DNA from: Porticoccus sp.
GTDB lineage: Bacteria > Pseudomonadota > Gammaproteobacteria > Pseudomonadales > Porticoccaceae
Direction of reading: 5' to 3'
Length of the DNA stretch: 26,978 nt
NCBI GenBank assembly: GCA_002685455.1
Contig: NYXF01000101.1
Span: forward strand, 1 to 26,978
Position 1 is the stretch's first letter. Each line of letters opens with the position of its first letter. Shown in pieces: positions 1-6,985 of the stretch. Made by a program: the position numbers and the translations under genes. A model generated the notes under the pieces. It did not search any database. It was not told the DNA's origin and saw only the letters and a program-made list of their open reading frames with translations.

Positions 1-2
1 TA

Positions 3-812
3 GCCCATATTATTGCAAATGAGATGGGCGTTGGATTAAAAACCACTTCTGGACCAGTACTTGAAAAAGCAGGAGATCTCGCAGCAATAATGACAAATCT
101 TGAGTCAGGTGATGTTCTTTTTATTGATGAAATTCATCGTTTGAGCTCAGTAGTTGAAGAGGTTATATACCCAGCCATGGAAGATTATCAGCTCGATATA
201 ATGATTGGTGAGGGCCCAGCAGCACGATCAATTAAGTTGGATATACCACCCTTTACTCTTGTCGGAGCAACTACTAGAGCTGGGTTACTTACCTCGCCGT
301 TGAGAGATCGCTTTGGTATCGTCCAAAGGTTAGAGTTTTATTCAGATAAAGAGTTAAGTAAAATAGTTTCAAGATCAGCAAAAATTCTTAGTGTGAAAAT
401 AGACGAAAATGGCACTCAAGAAATTGCTAGACGTTCCAGAGGAACCCCCCGAATTGCAAATCGACTTTTACGTCGGGTCAGAGATTATGCAGATATCAAG
501 TCTAATGGAATTATTACATCAAAAGTAGCTGATATGGCATTAAATATGCTTAATGTTGATGAGTATGGTTTTGATCAGATGGACCGACGAGTTATGCTAG
601 CAATAATAGAAAAATTTGATGGGGGCCCAGTCGGTGTTGACAGCGTGGCTGCAGCGATAAGTGAAGAAAGAAATACCATCGAAGATGTTATTGAACCATT
701 TTTGATCCAGCAGGGCTTCTTAATTCGGACACAAAGAGGCCGAACAGTCACGCGATTGGCCTATGAGCATTTTGGATTGAAGGAATCAACTAAAAATAAA
801 AATATAAGGTAA
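3..812 (+). CDS. ruvB: Holliday junction branch migration ATPase RuvB (5' end outside window)
   Basis: RuvB is the hexameric AAA+ motor that, with RuvA, pumps DNA through Holliday junctions during recombinational repair. The gene enters from the left edge: the reading frame is open from base 3 (AHIIANEMG), so the ATG at 24 is internal and about 65-70 N-terminal residues with Walker A are missing. What remains shows Walker B ([10 protein letters not shown]), sensor 1 ([10 protein letters not shown]), the arginine-finger stretch ([16 protein letters not shown]), sensor 2 ([16 protein letters not shown]) and the C-terminal winged-helix region ([24 protein letters not shown]). These match the family closely throughout. 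The gene lies 8 nt upstream of ybgC and leads into the tol-pal operon, the usual gammaproteobacterial order. Identity is near certain; only the 5' end is unseen. Confidence 0.97.
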   Translation, partial: AHIIANEMGVGLKTTSGPVLEKAGDLAAIMTNLESGDVLFIDEIHRLSSVVEEVIYPAMEDYQLDIMIGEGPAARSIKLDIPPFTLVGATTRAGLLTSPLRDRFGIVQRLEFYSDKELSKIVSRSAKILSVKIDENGTQEIARRSRGTPRIANRLLRRVRDYADIKSNGIITSKVADMALNMLNVDEYGFDQMDRRVMLAIIEKFDGGPVGVDSVAAAISEERNTIEDVIEPFLIQQGFLIRTQRGRTVTRLAYEHFGLKESTKNKNIR

Positions 813-820
813 ATTTACAA

Positions 821-1243
821 ATGACACAAAGGTTTCAACTCCCTATTCGTGTATATGTCGAAGATACAGATATTGGAGGTATCGTTTATTATGCTAATTA
901 TCTTAAATATATTGAGCGTGCTAGAACAGAGCTTATAAGAACCCTTGGTTTTGACAAACCGGCATTATTTGGAAATCTACAATTTGTGGTTCACTCCGTA
1001 AATATTAAATACCTCCAGTCAGCAGTTTTAGACGATGAGATTATAGCAACTGCAGAACTTATAAATGTTTCTAAAACATCTTTTACAGTTTCTCAAACCA
1101 TATTAAGAGAAAATGACCTTTTGGTGGATGCTCGAGTAAAAATTGTGTGTATAAGACACGATAAAAAATCACCATGCGCTATACCGTCAGATATGCTAAA
1201 AAAGCTTCAACTTGCATCAGTAAGCATAGAGGAAACTAACTAA
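821..1243 (+). CDS. ybgC: Acyl-CoA thioesterase YbgC, Tol-Pal-associated
   Basis: YbgC is a cytoplasmic hotdog-fold acyl-CoA thioesterase, by family knowledge acting on short or medium acyl-CoA and linked to phospholipid metabolism and the Tol-Pal system. The 140-residue protein has the usual family length. Near the N terminus is the signature VEDTDIGGIVYYANYLKYIE, in which D17 corresponds to the catalytic aspartate of the 4-hydroxybenzoyl-CoA thioesterase family, followed by ERARTELIR. The TAA stop shares its last A with the ATG of tolQ (TAATG), indicating translational coupling. It is the first gene of the tol-pal operon in most gammaproteobacteria, and the position here agrees. The physiological substrate cannot be read from the sequence. 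Confidence 0.95.
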   Translation: MTQRFQLPIRVYVEDTDIGGIVYYANYLKYIERARTELIRTLGFDKPALFGNLQFVVHSVNIKYLQSAVLDDEIIATAELINVSKTSFTVSQTILRENDLLVDARVKIVCIRHDKKSPCAIPSDMLKKLQLASVSIEETN

Positions 1244-1917
1244 TGACAGAGCAGTTATCTTTATGGAGCTTAGTTGTTAACGCCTCTTTTTTGGTTCAAT
1301 TTGTTATGTTACTTCTTTTTTTTGCTTCAGTTGTTTCTTGGGTAATGATTATTCAAAGGGGGCTCTATCTTCGAGAAGCTCAATATAACTTGCGTCAATT
1401 TGAAGATGACTTTTGGTCAGGTGTTGATTTAAATCTGTTATATGAAGATATAAAAGTCTCAGACGTTGGCAAGGGGCTCCCGGGTGTATTTAGGGCAGGA
1501 TTTAGAGAGTTCAGTAAACTTTCAAAACAGGCTGGTATGGATCCAGATGCAGTAATGGAAGGCACCGAGAGATCTATGAAAGTAGCTTTATCTCATGAGG
1601 AAGAAGCGCTCAATCAGAATCTACCGTTTCTTGCAAGTGTTGCATCTGTTAGTCCCTACATTGGATTATTTGGAACAGTCTGGGGTATTATGAATTCATT
1701 TCGTGGACTAGCAAATGTACAACAAGCTACATTAGCGGTTGTAGCACCAGGTATATCTGAGGCGCTGATTGCAACCGCAATGGGTTTATTTGCAGCTATA
1801 CCAGCAGTATTGGCTTACAACAGATATTCTGCAACAGCCGACATAATATATAATAGCTATGAAACATTTGCTGAAGAGTTATCGGCTATTTTGCATCGAA
1901 GGATTCACAGTAAGTGA
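1243..1917 (+). CDS. tolQ: Tol-Pal system inner-membrane motor subunit TolQ
   Basis: TolQ is the multi-spanning inner-membrane subunit which, with TolR, converts proton motive force into movement of TolA. The 224-residue product has the family layout: one N-terminal transmembrane helix (about residues 13-36), a long cytoplasmic loop, and two C-terminal helices with the TolQ/ExbB/MotA signature (SVSPYIGLFGTVWGIMNSF, then ISEALIATAMGLFAAIPAVLAYN). The small and hydroxyl residues in those helices line the proton path in characterised homologues. It starts on ATG overlapping the ybgC stop by one base and ends on a TGA inside the GTGA start of tolR, so translation is likely coupled at both ends. 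Confidence 0.97.
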   Translation: MTEQLSLWSLVVNASFLVQFVMLLLFFASVVSWVMIIQRGLYLREAQYNLRQFEDDFWSGVDLNLLYEDIKVSDVGKGLPGVFRAGFREFSKLSKQAGMDPDAVMEGTERSMKVALSHEEEALNQNLPFLASVASVSPYIGLFGTVWGIMNSFRGLANVQQATLAVVAPGISEALIATAMGLFAAIPAVLAYNRYSATADIIYNSYETFAEELSAILHRRIHSK

Positions 1918-2348
1918 TAACAAAAACTACGAAAAAAAAACGTCGATTAGTTGCTGAAATCAATGTTGTTCCATATATAGATGTGATGCTAGTTTTGCTT
2001 ATAGTTTTTATGGTGACTGCGCCATTATTAATGCAAGGTGTTAAGGTAGATTTACCAAGCGCGCCATCAGCCCCGTTAGAAAAAAATAGTAAAGACCCAT
2101 TAATAGTTTCAATTAAGTCTGATGGAGCACTTTATATAGATTTAGGGAATGGAAAAAATAAGAAAGAACCCCTTCAGTCAATAATAGTGAAAGTAAAAAA
2201 GGTATTAAAACAGCAACCGAAAACTCCTATTCTGGTTTGGGGGGACGCTAAGGTAAACTATGGATCAGTTGTTGAATTAATGAGCAGTTTACAAAATGCA
2301 GGGGCGCCATCTGTAGGCCTCGTAACTGAACCACCAAGAAAAAATTGA
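1914..2348 (+). CDS. tolR: Tol-Pal system proton-channel subunit TolR
   Basis: TolR has a single transmembrane helix and a periplasmic domain; it forms the proton-using motor with TolQ and contacts peptidoglycan. In this 144-residue protein a basic cytoplasmic tail (TTKKKRRL) precedes a helix at about residues 18-40 (VVPYIDVMLVLLIVFMV) with the essential proton-carrying aspartate at D23, the same position as in E. coli. The periplasmic domain ends in the ExbD/TolR signature (VWGDAKVNYGSVVELMSSLQ). The start codon is GTG, overlapping the tolQ stop as GTGA, and the gene ends in a TTGA overlap with tolA. The weak start codons may help set subunit ratios, but that is inference. Confidence 0.96.
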   Translation: MITKTTKKKRRLVAEINVVPYIDVMLVLLIVFMVTAPLLMQGVKVDLPSAPSAPLEKNSKDPLIVSIKSDGALYIDLGNGKNKKEPLQSIIVKVKKVLKQQPKTPILVWGDAKVNYGSVVELMSSLQNAGAPSVGLVTEPPRKN

Positions 2349-2986
2349 ATATCTTATTATTTGGTAAATTTCCTCCACTTTTTTTAGCTATTTTTATCAG
2401 TTTAGCTTTACACATAATGCTGGCCTACTTTATTTTCAACAATTGGGAAGTAGAAAAAAAAATACAAAAAGTGACATCACCAAAGTATTTACAAGCTAAA
2501 CTGGTTAACCTAGAAGAAAAAATTCAAAAAAAAATACAAACAAAACCAAAACCAAAACCAAAACTAAAACCAAAATCCAAAGCAAAAAGAATTCGCGAAG
2601 AAAAGAAGAAAAAAGAGATAACTGATATACAAAAAATAAAAAATTTTCAAAAAAATAAACAACCCGAACTGGAAGATGGTAATAAAAAAATAATATCCAG
2701 TTATTCTGCGTATATAACTGAGAGAATTGAGGCAAACTGGAATAGACCACCAAGTGCCAGAAGAGAAATGGAGGTGAAATTATTAATAAAATTAGTTCCA
2801 ACAGGACAAGTTATAAGTGTGCAGCTCATAGAAACGAGCGGTAATGAGGCCTTTGATAGATCAGCGGTACAAGCTGTCTATAAGGTTGGCCATTTTGATA
2901 GATTGAGAGAATTAGATATACAGAATTTCGAAAAAACTTTTAGGCAGTTCCAGTTAGTTTTTAAACCAGATGATTTGAGGTTATAG
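2345..2986 (+). CDS. tolA: Tol-Pal system envelope-spanning protein TolA (short form)
   Basis: TolA bridges the inner membrane to Pal/TolB and transmits TolQR energy to the outer membrane. The product is 213 residues, about half the 421 of E. coli TolA. It has an N-terminal membrane anchor (about residues 9-32), a Lys-rich linker (about 36-112) with a KPKPKPKLKPKSK run, and a C-terminal TolA domain (about 113-213) beginning SYSAYITERIEANWNRPPSA and including TGQVISVQLIETSGNEAFDRSA. The linker is Lys/Pro-rich rather than the long Ala/Lys-rich helix of enterobacteria. The start is TTG in a 4-nt overlap with tolR. Position between tolR and tolB settles the identity despite low similarity in the linker. 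Confidence 0.93.
   Translation: MNILLFGKFPPLFLAIFISLALHIMLAYFIFNNWEVEKKIQKVTSPKYLQAKLVNLEEKIQKKIQTKPKPKPKLKPKSKAKRIREEKKKKEITDIQKIKNFQKNKQPELEDGNKKIISSYSAYITERIEANWNRPPSARREMEVKLLIKLVPTGQVISVQLIETSGNEAFDRSAVQAVYKVGHFDRLRELDIQNFEKTFRQFQLVFKPDDLRL
2542..2571 (+). repeat. AAAACC hexanucleotide microsatellite inside tolA
   Basis: Five tandem hexamers are present: AAAACC three times, AAAACT once, AAAACC once, followed by a degenerate AAAATC. Read in the tolA frame they give alternating Lys and Pro (one Pro replaced by Leu). Because the unit is six bases, slippage would change linker length by two residues without a frameshift. Confidence 0.85.
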
Positions 2987-2991
2987 CTCCA

Positions 2992-4269
2992 GTGAAAAAG
3001 AATAAACTTCTTTCTATGTTACTCCTTTTCATTTCATTAACGATAGAAGCTGATTTGTCTATAAATATAACAAAAGGAGTCGATAACCCAACTAAAATAG
3101 CGATTACCCCCCTGACTTTTAATGGAGGACAAGCATCCTCAGACATGAGCGAAATTATTGAGGATGATCTGGGTAGAAGTGGCCTATTTGATACTATCCC
3201 TCGAAAAAATATGTTGTCATTTCCTAGCTCAATAAAGGATGTATATTATCGTGATTGGAGGCTCCTAGGTGCAGAATACTTAGTTATCGGAGATTTATCA
3301 TTAAAAGCGAATATTTATGAGGTTACTTTTAGTTTAATTGAAGTACATAGTTCACGATTAGTTTTTACAAAGGTTGCAAAAGGATCGAAAAGTCAGTTAC
3401 GCGATCTGTCTCACCATATTAGTGACGAGATTTATTTAGCCATAACTGGAATTCCTGGTGCGTTTTCTACTAAGGTGGCTTACGTAACATCTTTAAAATC
3501 AAATTTAAACACTACATATAAGCTAATGGTTGCAGATGCTGATGGTGAAAGAGAAAAATTAATATTGAAATCTAATTATCCCATAATGTCTCCGTCCTGG
3601 TCGCCTGATGCGAAGGAGTTGGTTTATGTATCCTTCGAAACAGGTCGTCCAGCAGTATTTCGACAAAATCTGGCTAACGCTGAAAGAAAACAATTAACGA
3701 ATTTTAAGGGGTTAAATGGTGCCCCATCTTGGTCTCCAGATGGAAAAAAACTAGCACTAGTTTTATCTAAAGATGGTAATCCTGAGATTTATACCTATGA
3801 TTTAAAAAAACTAAAATTTACTCGGCACACAAATCATTTTGCGATTGATACCGAGCCTACTTGGGCTCCAGATAGTAAGTCTTTAGTTTTTACTTCAGAT
3901 AGGGGCGGTTCACCTCAAATCTATAAACTATTTCTTAAAAATGGGAATGTTGATCGCCTGACTTTCCGGGGGTCTTACAACGCCCGACCAAGACTTGCTG
4001 CAAACGGCAGAACTTTAGTCATGGTTCACAGGAGTGATAATCAATTTCATATTGCCACACAAGATTTAGTCAACGGCGACCTAAGAATTTTGACCAATAC
4101 AAGTTTGGATGAGTCGCCGACAGTTTCGCCAAATAGTGCTATGCTACTTTACGCTACAAAAATAAATAATAGAGGAGTTTTAGCAGCAGTCTCGCTTGAT
4201 GCAGGGGTGAAGTTTTTTCTTCCAAGTAAACGAGGTGATGTGCGTGAGCCTGCTTGGTCCCCAAAATAA
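2992..4269 (+). CDS. tolB: Tol-Pal system periplasmic beta-propeller protein TolB
   Basis: TolB is a periplasmic protein that binds Pal and competes with peptidoglycan for it, and whose N terminus contacts TolA. The 425-residue length matches the family (about 430). A short signal peptide is visible (MKKNKLLSMLLLFISLTIEA), followed by the N-terminal alpha/beta domain (about 25-165) and a C-terminal six-bladed propeller. Propeller repeats are recognisable as PSWSPDAKELVYVS, PSWSPDGKKLALVLS, PTWAPDSKSLVFTSDRGG, PTVSPNSAMLLYA and PAWSPK. The start is GTG, 5 nt after the tolA stop; GAGG at 2977-2980 is the nearest Shine-Dalgarno-like stretch. It ends 65 nt before pal. Confidence 0.96.
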   Translation: MKKNKLLSMLLLFISLTIEADLSINITKGVDNPTKIAITPLTFNGGQASSDMSEIIEDDLGRSGLFDTIPRKNMLSFPSSIKDVYYRDWRLLGAEYLVIGDLSLKANIYEVTFSLIEVHSSRLVFTKVAKGSKSQLRDLSHHISDEIYLAITGIPGAFSTKVAYVTSLKSNLNTTYKLMVADADGEREKLILKSNYPIMSPSWSPDAKELVYVSFETGRPAVFRQNLANAERKQLTNFKGLNGAPSWSPDGKKLALVLSKDGNPEIYTYDLKKLKFTRHTNHFAIDTEPTWAPDSKSLVFTSDRGGSPQIYKLFLKNGNVDRLTFRGSYNARPRLAANGRTLVMVHRSDNQFHIATQDLVNGDLRILTNTSLDESPTVSPNSAMLLYATKINNRGVLAAVSLDAGVKFFLPSKRGDVREPAWSPK

Positions 4270-4334
4270 AATAGAACCAAAATCAATATATGCCGTCTAA
4301 TAGAACAAATCACAAATAATAAGGGAATATAAAA

Positions 4335-4823
4335 ATGAATAGAATTTATAAATATGGACTAGTTGTTGCAGTTTTATCTGTATTTTTGGGGGGTTGTTCT
4401 ACGACAAAAACTAATGATATAGCAACAATGTCTAGTAACAACATAGCTACTGGGTCAATAAATAATAGATCAATTCAAGGTTCCTCTTTAAAAATCGACA
4501 GCAAAGTACCTCGAGTGTTTTATTTTGAGTTTGATAAGGTCATGCTCAGTGCTAAAGCACGAGCCTCTTTACGTCTGCATGCTGAAAGTCTTCGTTTAAA
4601 TCCAACCAAAATTCGTTTACTTGGACATGCTGATGAACGTGGCAGCCGTGAATATAATATGGCTTTAGGAGAAAATAGAGGAAATGTTGTTCGAGAGTTT
4701 TTAATTCAAGAGGGTGTAAATGGATCTTTAATTGAGGTTATTAGTTATGGTGAAGAGAAAGCCGCCCTTTCTGGAAGTAACGAGAAATCATGGGCTATGA
4801 ACAGAAGAGTGGAATTAAAATAA
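4335..4823 (+). CDS. pal: Peptidoglycan-associated outer-membrane lipoprotein Pal
   Basis: Pal is an outer-membrane lipoprotein that binds meso-diaminopimelate in peptidoglycan and is the outer partner of the Tol system. A lipoprotein signal ends in the lipobox LGGC, with the acylated cysteine at residue 21. A flexible Ser/Asn/Thr-rich linker follows (about 22-55), then the OmpA-like domain (about 60-162) with VFYFEFDKVMLSAKA, LLGHADERGSREYNMALGE and RG(N)VVREFLI. The C terminus SWAMNRRVELK is the normal family ending. The length of 162 residues is slightly shorter than E. coli (173). The 65-nt gap after tolB may hold its own weak promoter or just a ribosome-binding site (AAGGGA at 4320-4325). 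Confidence 0.96.
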   Translation: MNRIYKYGLVVAVLSVFLGGCSTTKTNDIATMSSNNIATGSINNRSIQGSSLKIDSKVPRVFYFEFDKVMLSAKARASLRLHAESLRLNPTKIRLLGHADERGSREYNMALGENRGNVVREFLIQEGVNGSLIEVISYGEEKAALSGSNEKSWAMNRRVELK

Positions 4824-4846
4824 TATAAGTAACCGTATTCAAATAC

Positions 4847-5647
4847 ATGAAAACAAAAATTTTTTTAGAATGTCCTTCGATTAAGACTAGATTTATAGGA
4901 TTATATGTATATCTTTTCTCTAGTCTGGTTATTGCTGCCGCACCAGTTGAAAATATTAATAGCGGTTTAAATAGTAAAAGCCAATTAATCCATAAGTTTA
5001 AGTCCAAGGACATAAATAATGATCCACATTATCAAGGTCAATTACTCAAAGAGGAGGTGAAAGCTCTAAGGGGCTTAGTTGAGGAGATCAGAAACGATAT
5101 CAATCAACTCACCAAACAACAGAGAGATAATTACTTAGATTTAGACTATAGATTATCGAACCAGACTAAAAATATAAGAAAAAAATCAGGGAAAAATGAA
5201 AATAAAGATTCTAGTATTCTAATTGCCCCAAAAGCTGATAAAAACGAGATATCATTGGGTTCTCAAAAAAAAGAAAAAGAAAATTATGATAAGGCATATG
5301 CTACTTTAAAGGAAGGAAATATAAATTTAGCTATATCTAATCTCAAATCTCACATTTCTAAATATCCAGGTGGCTCATTTGTCCCTAACGCCTACTATTG
5401 GCTGGGAGAGATTTACTTACTTCAAAGTCAATTAAATTTAGCTCATGAGGTATTTCTAAAAGTGCACCTTGATTATCCAAGTCATAGAAAATATTTAGAC
5501 TCGACATTCAAATTGGGACAAGTTTATTATATGCAGGGAGAGAAAGTTAAAGCAAAAAAGATCATGGATAGTATCACAGTAGGAGGAGGTAATACTGCGA
5601 AATTGGCCCGAAAATTTGTATCTGAAAACTTTAGTGCCAGCAAATAA
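4847..5647 (+). CDS. cpoB: Cell division coordinator CpoB (YbgF)
   Basis: CpoB is a periplasmic protein that, by family knowledge, links the Tol machinery to PBP1b during septal peptidoglycan synthesis. The 266-residue product (E. coli 263) has an N-terminal hydrophobic signal segment (about residues 16-32, ending AAA), a coiled-coil trimerisation region (about 60-105, EVKALRGLVEEIRNDINQLTKQ), a Lys-rich linker, and a C-terminal TPR domain (about 145-262). The TPR motifs begin YDKAYATLKEGNINLAI, then FVPNAYYWLGEIYLLQSQLN and STFKLGQVYYMQGEKVKA. It is the last gene of the tol-pal operon, 23 nt after pal. The queE and queC genes that I recall following it in Pseudomonas are absent; tRNA-Lys follows directly. 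Confidence 0.93.
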   Translation: MKTKIFLECPSIKTRFIGLYVYLFSSLVIAAAPVENINSGLNSKSQLIHKFKSKDINNDPHYQGQLLKEEVKALRGLVEEIRNDINQLTKQQRDNYLDLDYRLSNQTKNIRKKSGKNENKDSSILIAPKADKNEISLGSQKKEKENYDKAYATLKEGNINLAISNLKSHISKYPGGSFVPNAYYWLGEIYLLQSQLNLAHEVFLKVHLDYPSHRKYLDSTFKLGQVYYMQGEKVKAKKIMDSITVGGGNTAKLARKFVSENFSASK

Positions 5648-5652
5648 CCAGG

Positions 5653-5674
5653 GAAACTAAAGAGCATTAGTTTC
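5653..5674 (+). terminator. Perfect 8-bp stem-loop after cpoB (possible transcript 3' end)
   Basis: GAAACTAA at 5653-5660 and TTAGTTTC at 5667-5674 are exact inverted repeats around the 6-nt loop AGAGCA, 6 nt downstream of the cpoB stop. No U-run follows, so it is not a classical intrinsic terminator. It could be a Rho-dependent end that stabilises the tol-pal mRNA 3' end. Confidence 0.45.
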
Positions 5675-5698
5675 AAGACAAGACAGTCGAATTAACAC

Positions 5699-5726
5699 TT
5701 GATTTTTCATTGTTCATGAGTAAGAT
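5699..5726 (+). promoter_or_regulatory. Candidate sigma-70 promoter for tRNA-Lys
   Basis: TTGATT (5699-5704, 4 of 6 consensus bases) and TAAGAT (5721-5726, 4 of 6) are separated by 16 nt. They lie 17 nt upstream of the mature tRNA 5' end, a sensible distance for a tRNA promoter. The assignment rests on pattern only. Confidence 0.4.
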
Positions 5727-5742
5727 AAGCTTCTCTTCAAGC

Positions 5743-5818
5743 GGGTCGTTAGCTCAGTTGGTAGAGCAGTTCCCTTTTAAGGAATTGGTCGTTGGTTCGA
5801 ACCCAACACGACCCACCA
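5743..5818 (+). tRNA. trnK: tRNA-Lys(UUU)
   Basis: A complete 76-nt tRNA with encoded CCA. The acceptor arms GGGTCGT and ACGACCC pair perfectly. The D arm reads AGCTCAGTTGGTAGAGC. The anticodon stem TTCC/GGAA encloses the loop CTTTTAA with anticodon TTT at 5776-5778, and the T arm GGTTCGAACCC is canonical. The sequence is close to E. coli tRNA-Lys. It sits alone between cpoB and nadA, the same place relative to tol-pal as I recall in Pseudomonas-type genomes. A T-rich tract follows at about 5838-5848 without an obvious hairpin. Confidence 0.98.
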
Positions 5819-5849
5819 AATTTTAATTTCGAATATTTTTTTTCTTTCC

Positions 5850-5862
5850 ACATCTCAGATGT
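5850..5862. promoter_or_regulatory. 13-nt perfect inverted repeat upstream of nadA
   Basis: ACATCT (5850-5855) and AGATGT (5857-5862) are exact inverted repeats around a single C, about 40 nt before the nadA start. A TATATT -10-like hexamer lies at 5873-5878. The repeat could be an operator for an NAD-biosynthesis regulator, but the regulator cannot be identified from sequence. Confidence 0.25.
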
Positions 5863-5902
5863 ATGCTAAAATTATATTAGTGGTCGCCATATAAAATTGT
5901 TT

Positions 5903-6985
5903 ATGAATACAACTTTTAAACTTCATAAAAGAAAAGAAAGTTTCAATCCTAGACTTAAAACTGATCAGGTCGTAGAGTCTAATATTAGATCTATCCAAAA
6001 ACATCGAAGTTACAGTGCTCGAGAAATAAATTCATATAAGAAAAAAATTAAACAATTGTTGAAAGATAGAAATGCGACCATAGTTGCTCACTACTATACG
6101 GATCCAATGATTCAGTCCTTGGCTGAAGAAACTGGAGGAATTGTATCTGATTCGCTTGAAATGGCTCGATTTGGTAATTCACATCAAGCCTCTGTCCTGG
6201 TTGTAGCAGGGGTGAAGTTCATGGGAGAAACAGCAAAAATATTAACTCCAGAAAAAAAAATACTGATGCCTTCACTCGAGGCTACATGTTCGCTTGACAT
6301 TGGTTGCCCTATAGATGATTTCAGTAAATTTTGTGACCAACACCGAGATAGAACTGTGGTTGTTTATGCAAATACATCCGCTGCTGTAAAGGCTAGAGCA
6401 GACTGGGTAGTTACCTCAAGCATAGCTCTGGATGTCGTTGATTATTTGGACAGCTCTGGCCAAAAAATTCTTTGGGCGCCAGATAAATACCTGGGAAGCT
6501 ATGTTCAGAGAAAAACCGGAGCGGATATGGTCATGTGGAACGGAAGTTGTATCGTGCATGAGGAGTTTAAGTCGCAGGGTGTTTTGGATCTTAAAAATAT
6601 ATATCCTGACGCAGCGGTACTTGTTCATCCAGAGTCACCAGAGGACGTCATAAATATGGCTGATTTTGTGGGATCGACCTCACAGTTAATTGATGCATCC
6701 AGCAGACTACCAAATAAAAAAATCATCGTAGCAACTGATTCAGGAATATTTTATAAAATGCAACAAGCATGTCCTGATAAAGAGCTAATAATTGCGCCAA
6801 CTGCGGGAGAGGGTGCTACGTGTCGTAGTTGTGCAAATTGCCCATGGATGGGATTAAACGATCTAAAATGTTTGATGGACTCACTAGAGTTTAATCAAAA
6901 CGAGATATTTGTAGAAAGAAACATAAGAAAAAAAGCAATGGGTTCGTTACAAAAAATGTTAGATTTTCGCAACCAGCAACTATAG
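5903..6985 (+). CDS. nadA: Quinolinate synthase NadA
   Basis: NadA condenses iminoaspartate with dihydroxyacetone phosphate to quinolinate, the second step of de novo NAD synthesis, using an oxygen-sensitive 4Fe-4S cluster. I place the start at the ATG at 5903 (360 residues); a TTG two codons upstream (5897) is possible but less likely. Cluster cysteines are visible at C129 ([11 protein letters not shown]), C216 ([11 protein letters not shown]) and the CRSCANCPW motif (C307/C310/C313). Substrate-binding motifs include [21 protein letters not shown] and [14 protein letters not shown]. The last Leu codon CTA, read on the other strand, is the TAG stop of bepA, so the two genes overlap tail to tail by 6 nt. 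NadB is not in the window. Confidence 0.96.
   Translation: MNTTFKLHKRKESFNPRLKTDQVVESNIRSIQKHRSYSAREINSYKKKIKQLLKDRNATIVAHYYTDPMIQSLAEETGGIVSDSLEMARFGNSHQASVLVVAGVKFMGETAKILTPEKKILMPSLEATCSLDIGCPIDDFSKFCDQHRDRTVVVYANTSAAVKARADWVVTSSIALDVVDYLDSSGQKILWAPDKYLGSYVQRKTGADMVMWNGSCIVHEEFKSQGVLDLKNIYPDAAVLVHPESPEDVINMADFVGSTSQLIDASSRLPNKKIIVATDSGIFYKMQQACPDKELIIAPTAGEGATCRSCANCPWMGLNDLKCLMDSLEFNQNEIFVERNIRKKAMGSLQKMLDFRNQQL

Noticed and set aside
2542..2577. Short tandem repeats as a possible CRISPR-like array
   Set aside because: The units are 6 bp without spacers and encode alternating Lys-Pro in the tolA frame. No CRISPR repeat-spacer pattern occurs anywhere in the window.
2505..2801. 98-codon minus-strand frame rich in Leu, Val and Phe inside tolA
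   Set aside because: It is the antisense of the Lys/Pro-rich repetitive tolA linker; the apparent hydrophobic repeat follows from A-rich composition.
5648..5902. An integration site or genomic island at the tRNA-Lys gene
   Set aside because: tRNA genes are common integration sites, but there is no integrase, no repeated 3' tRNA fragment and no foreign gene on either side.
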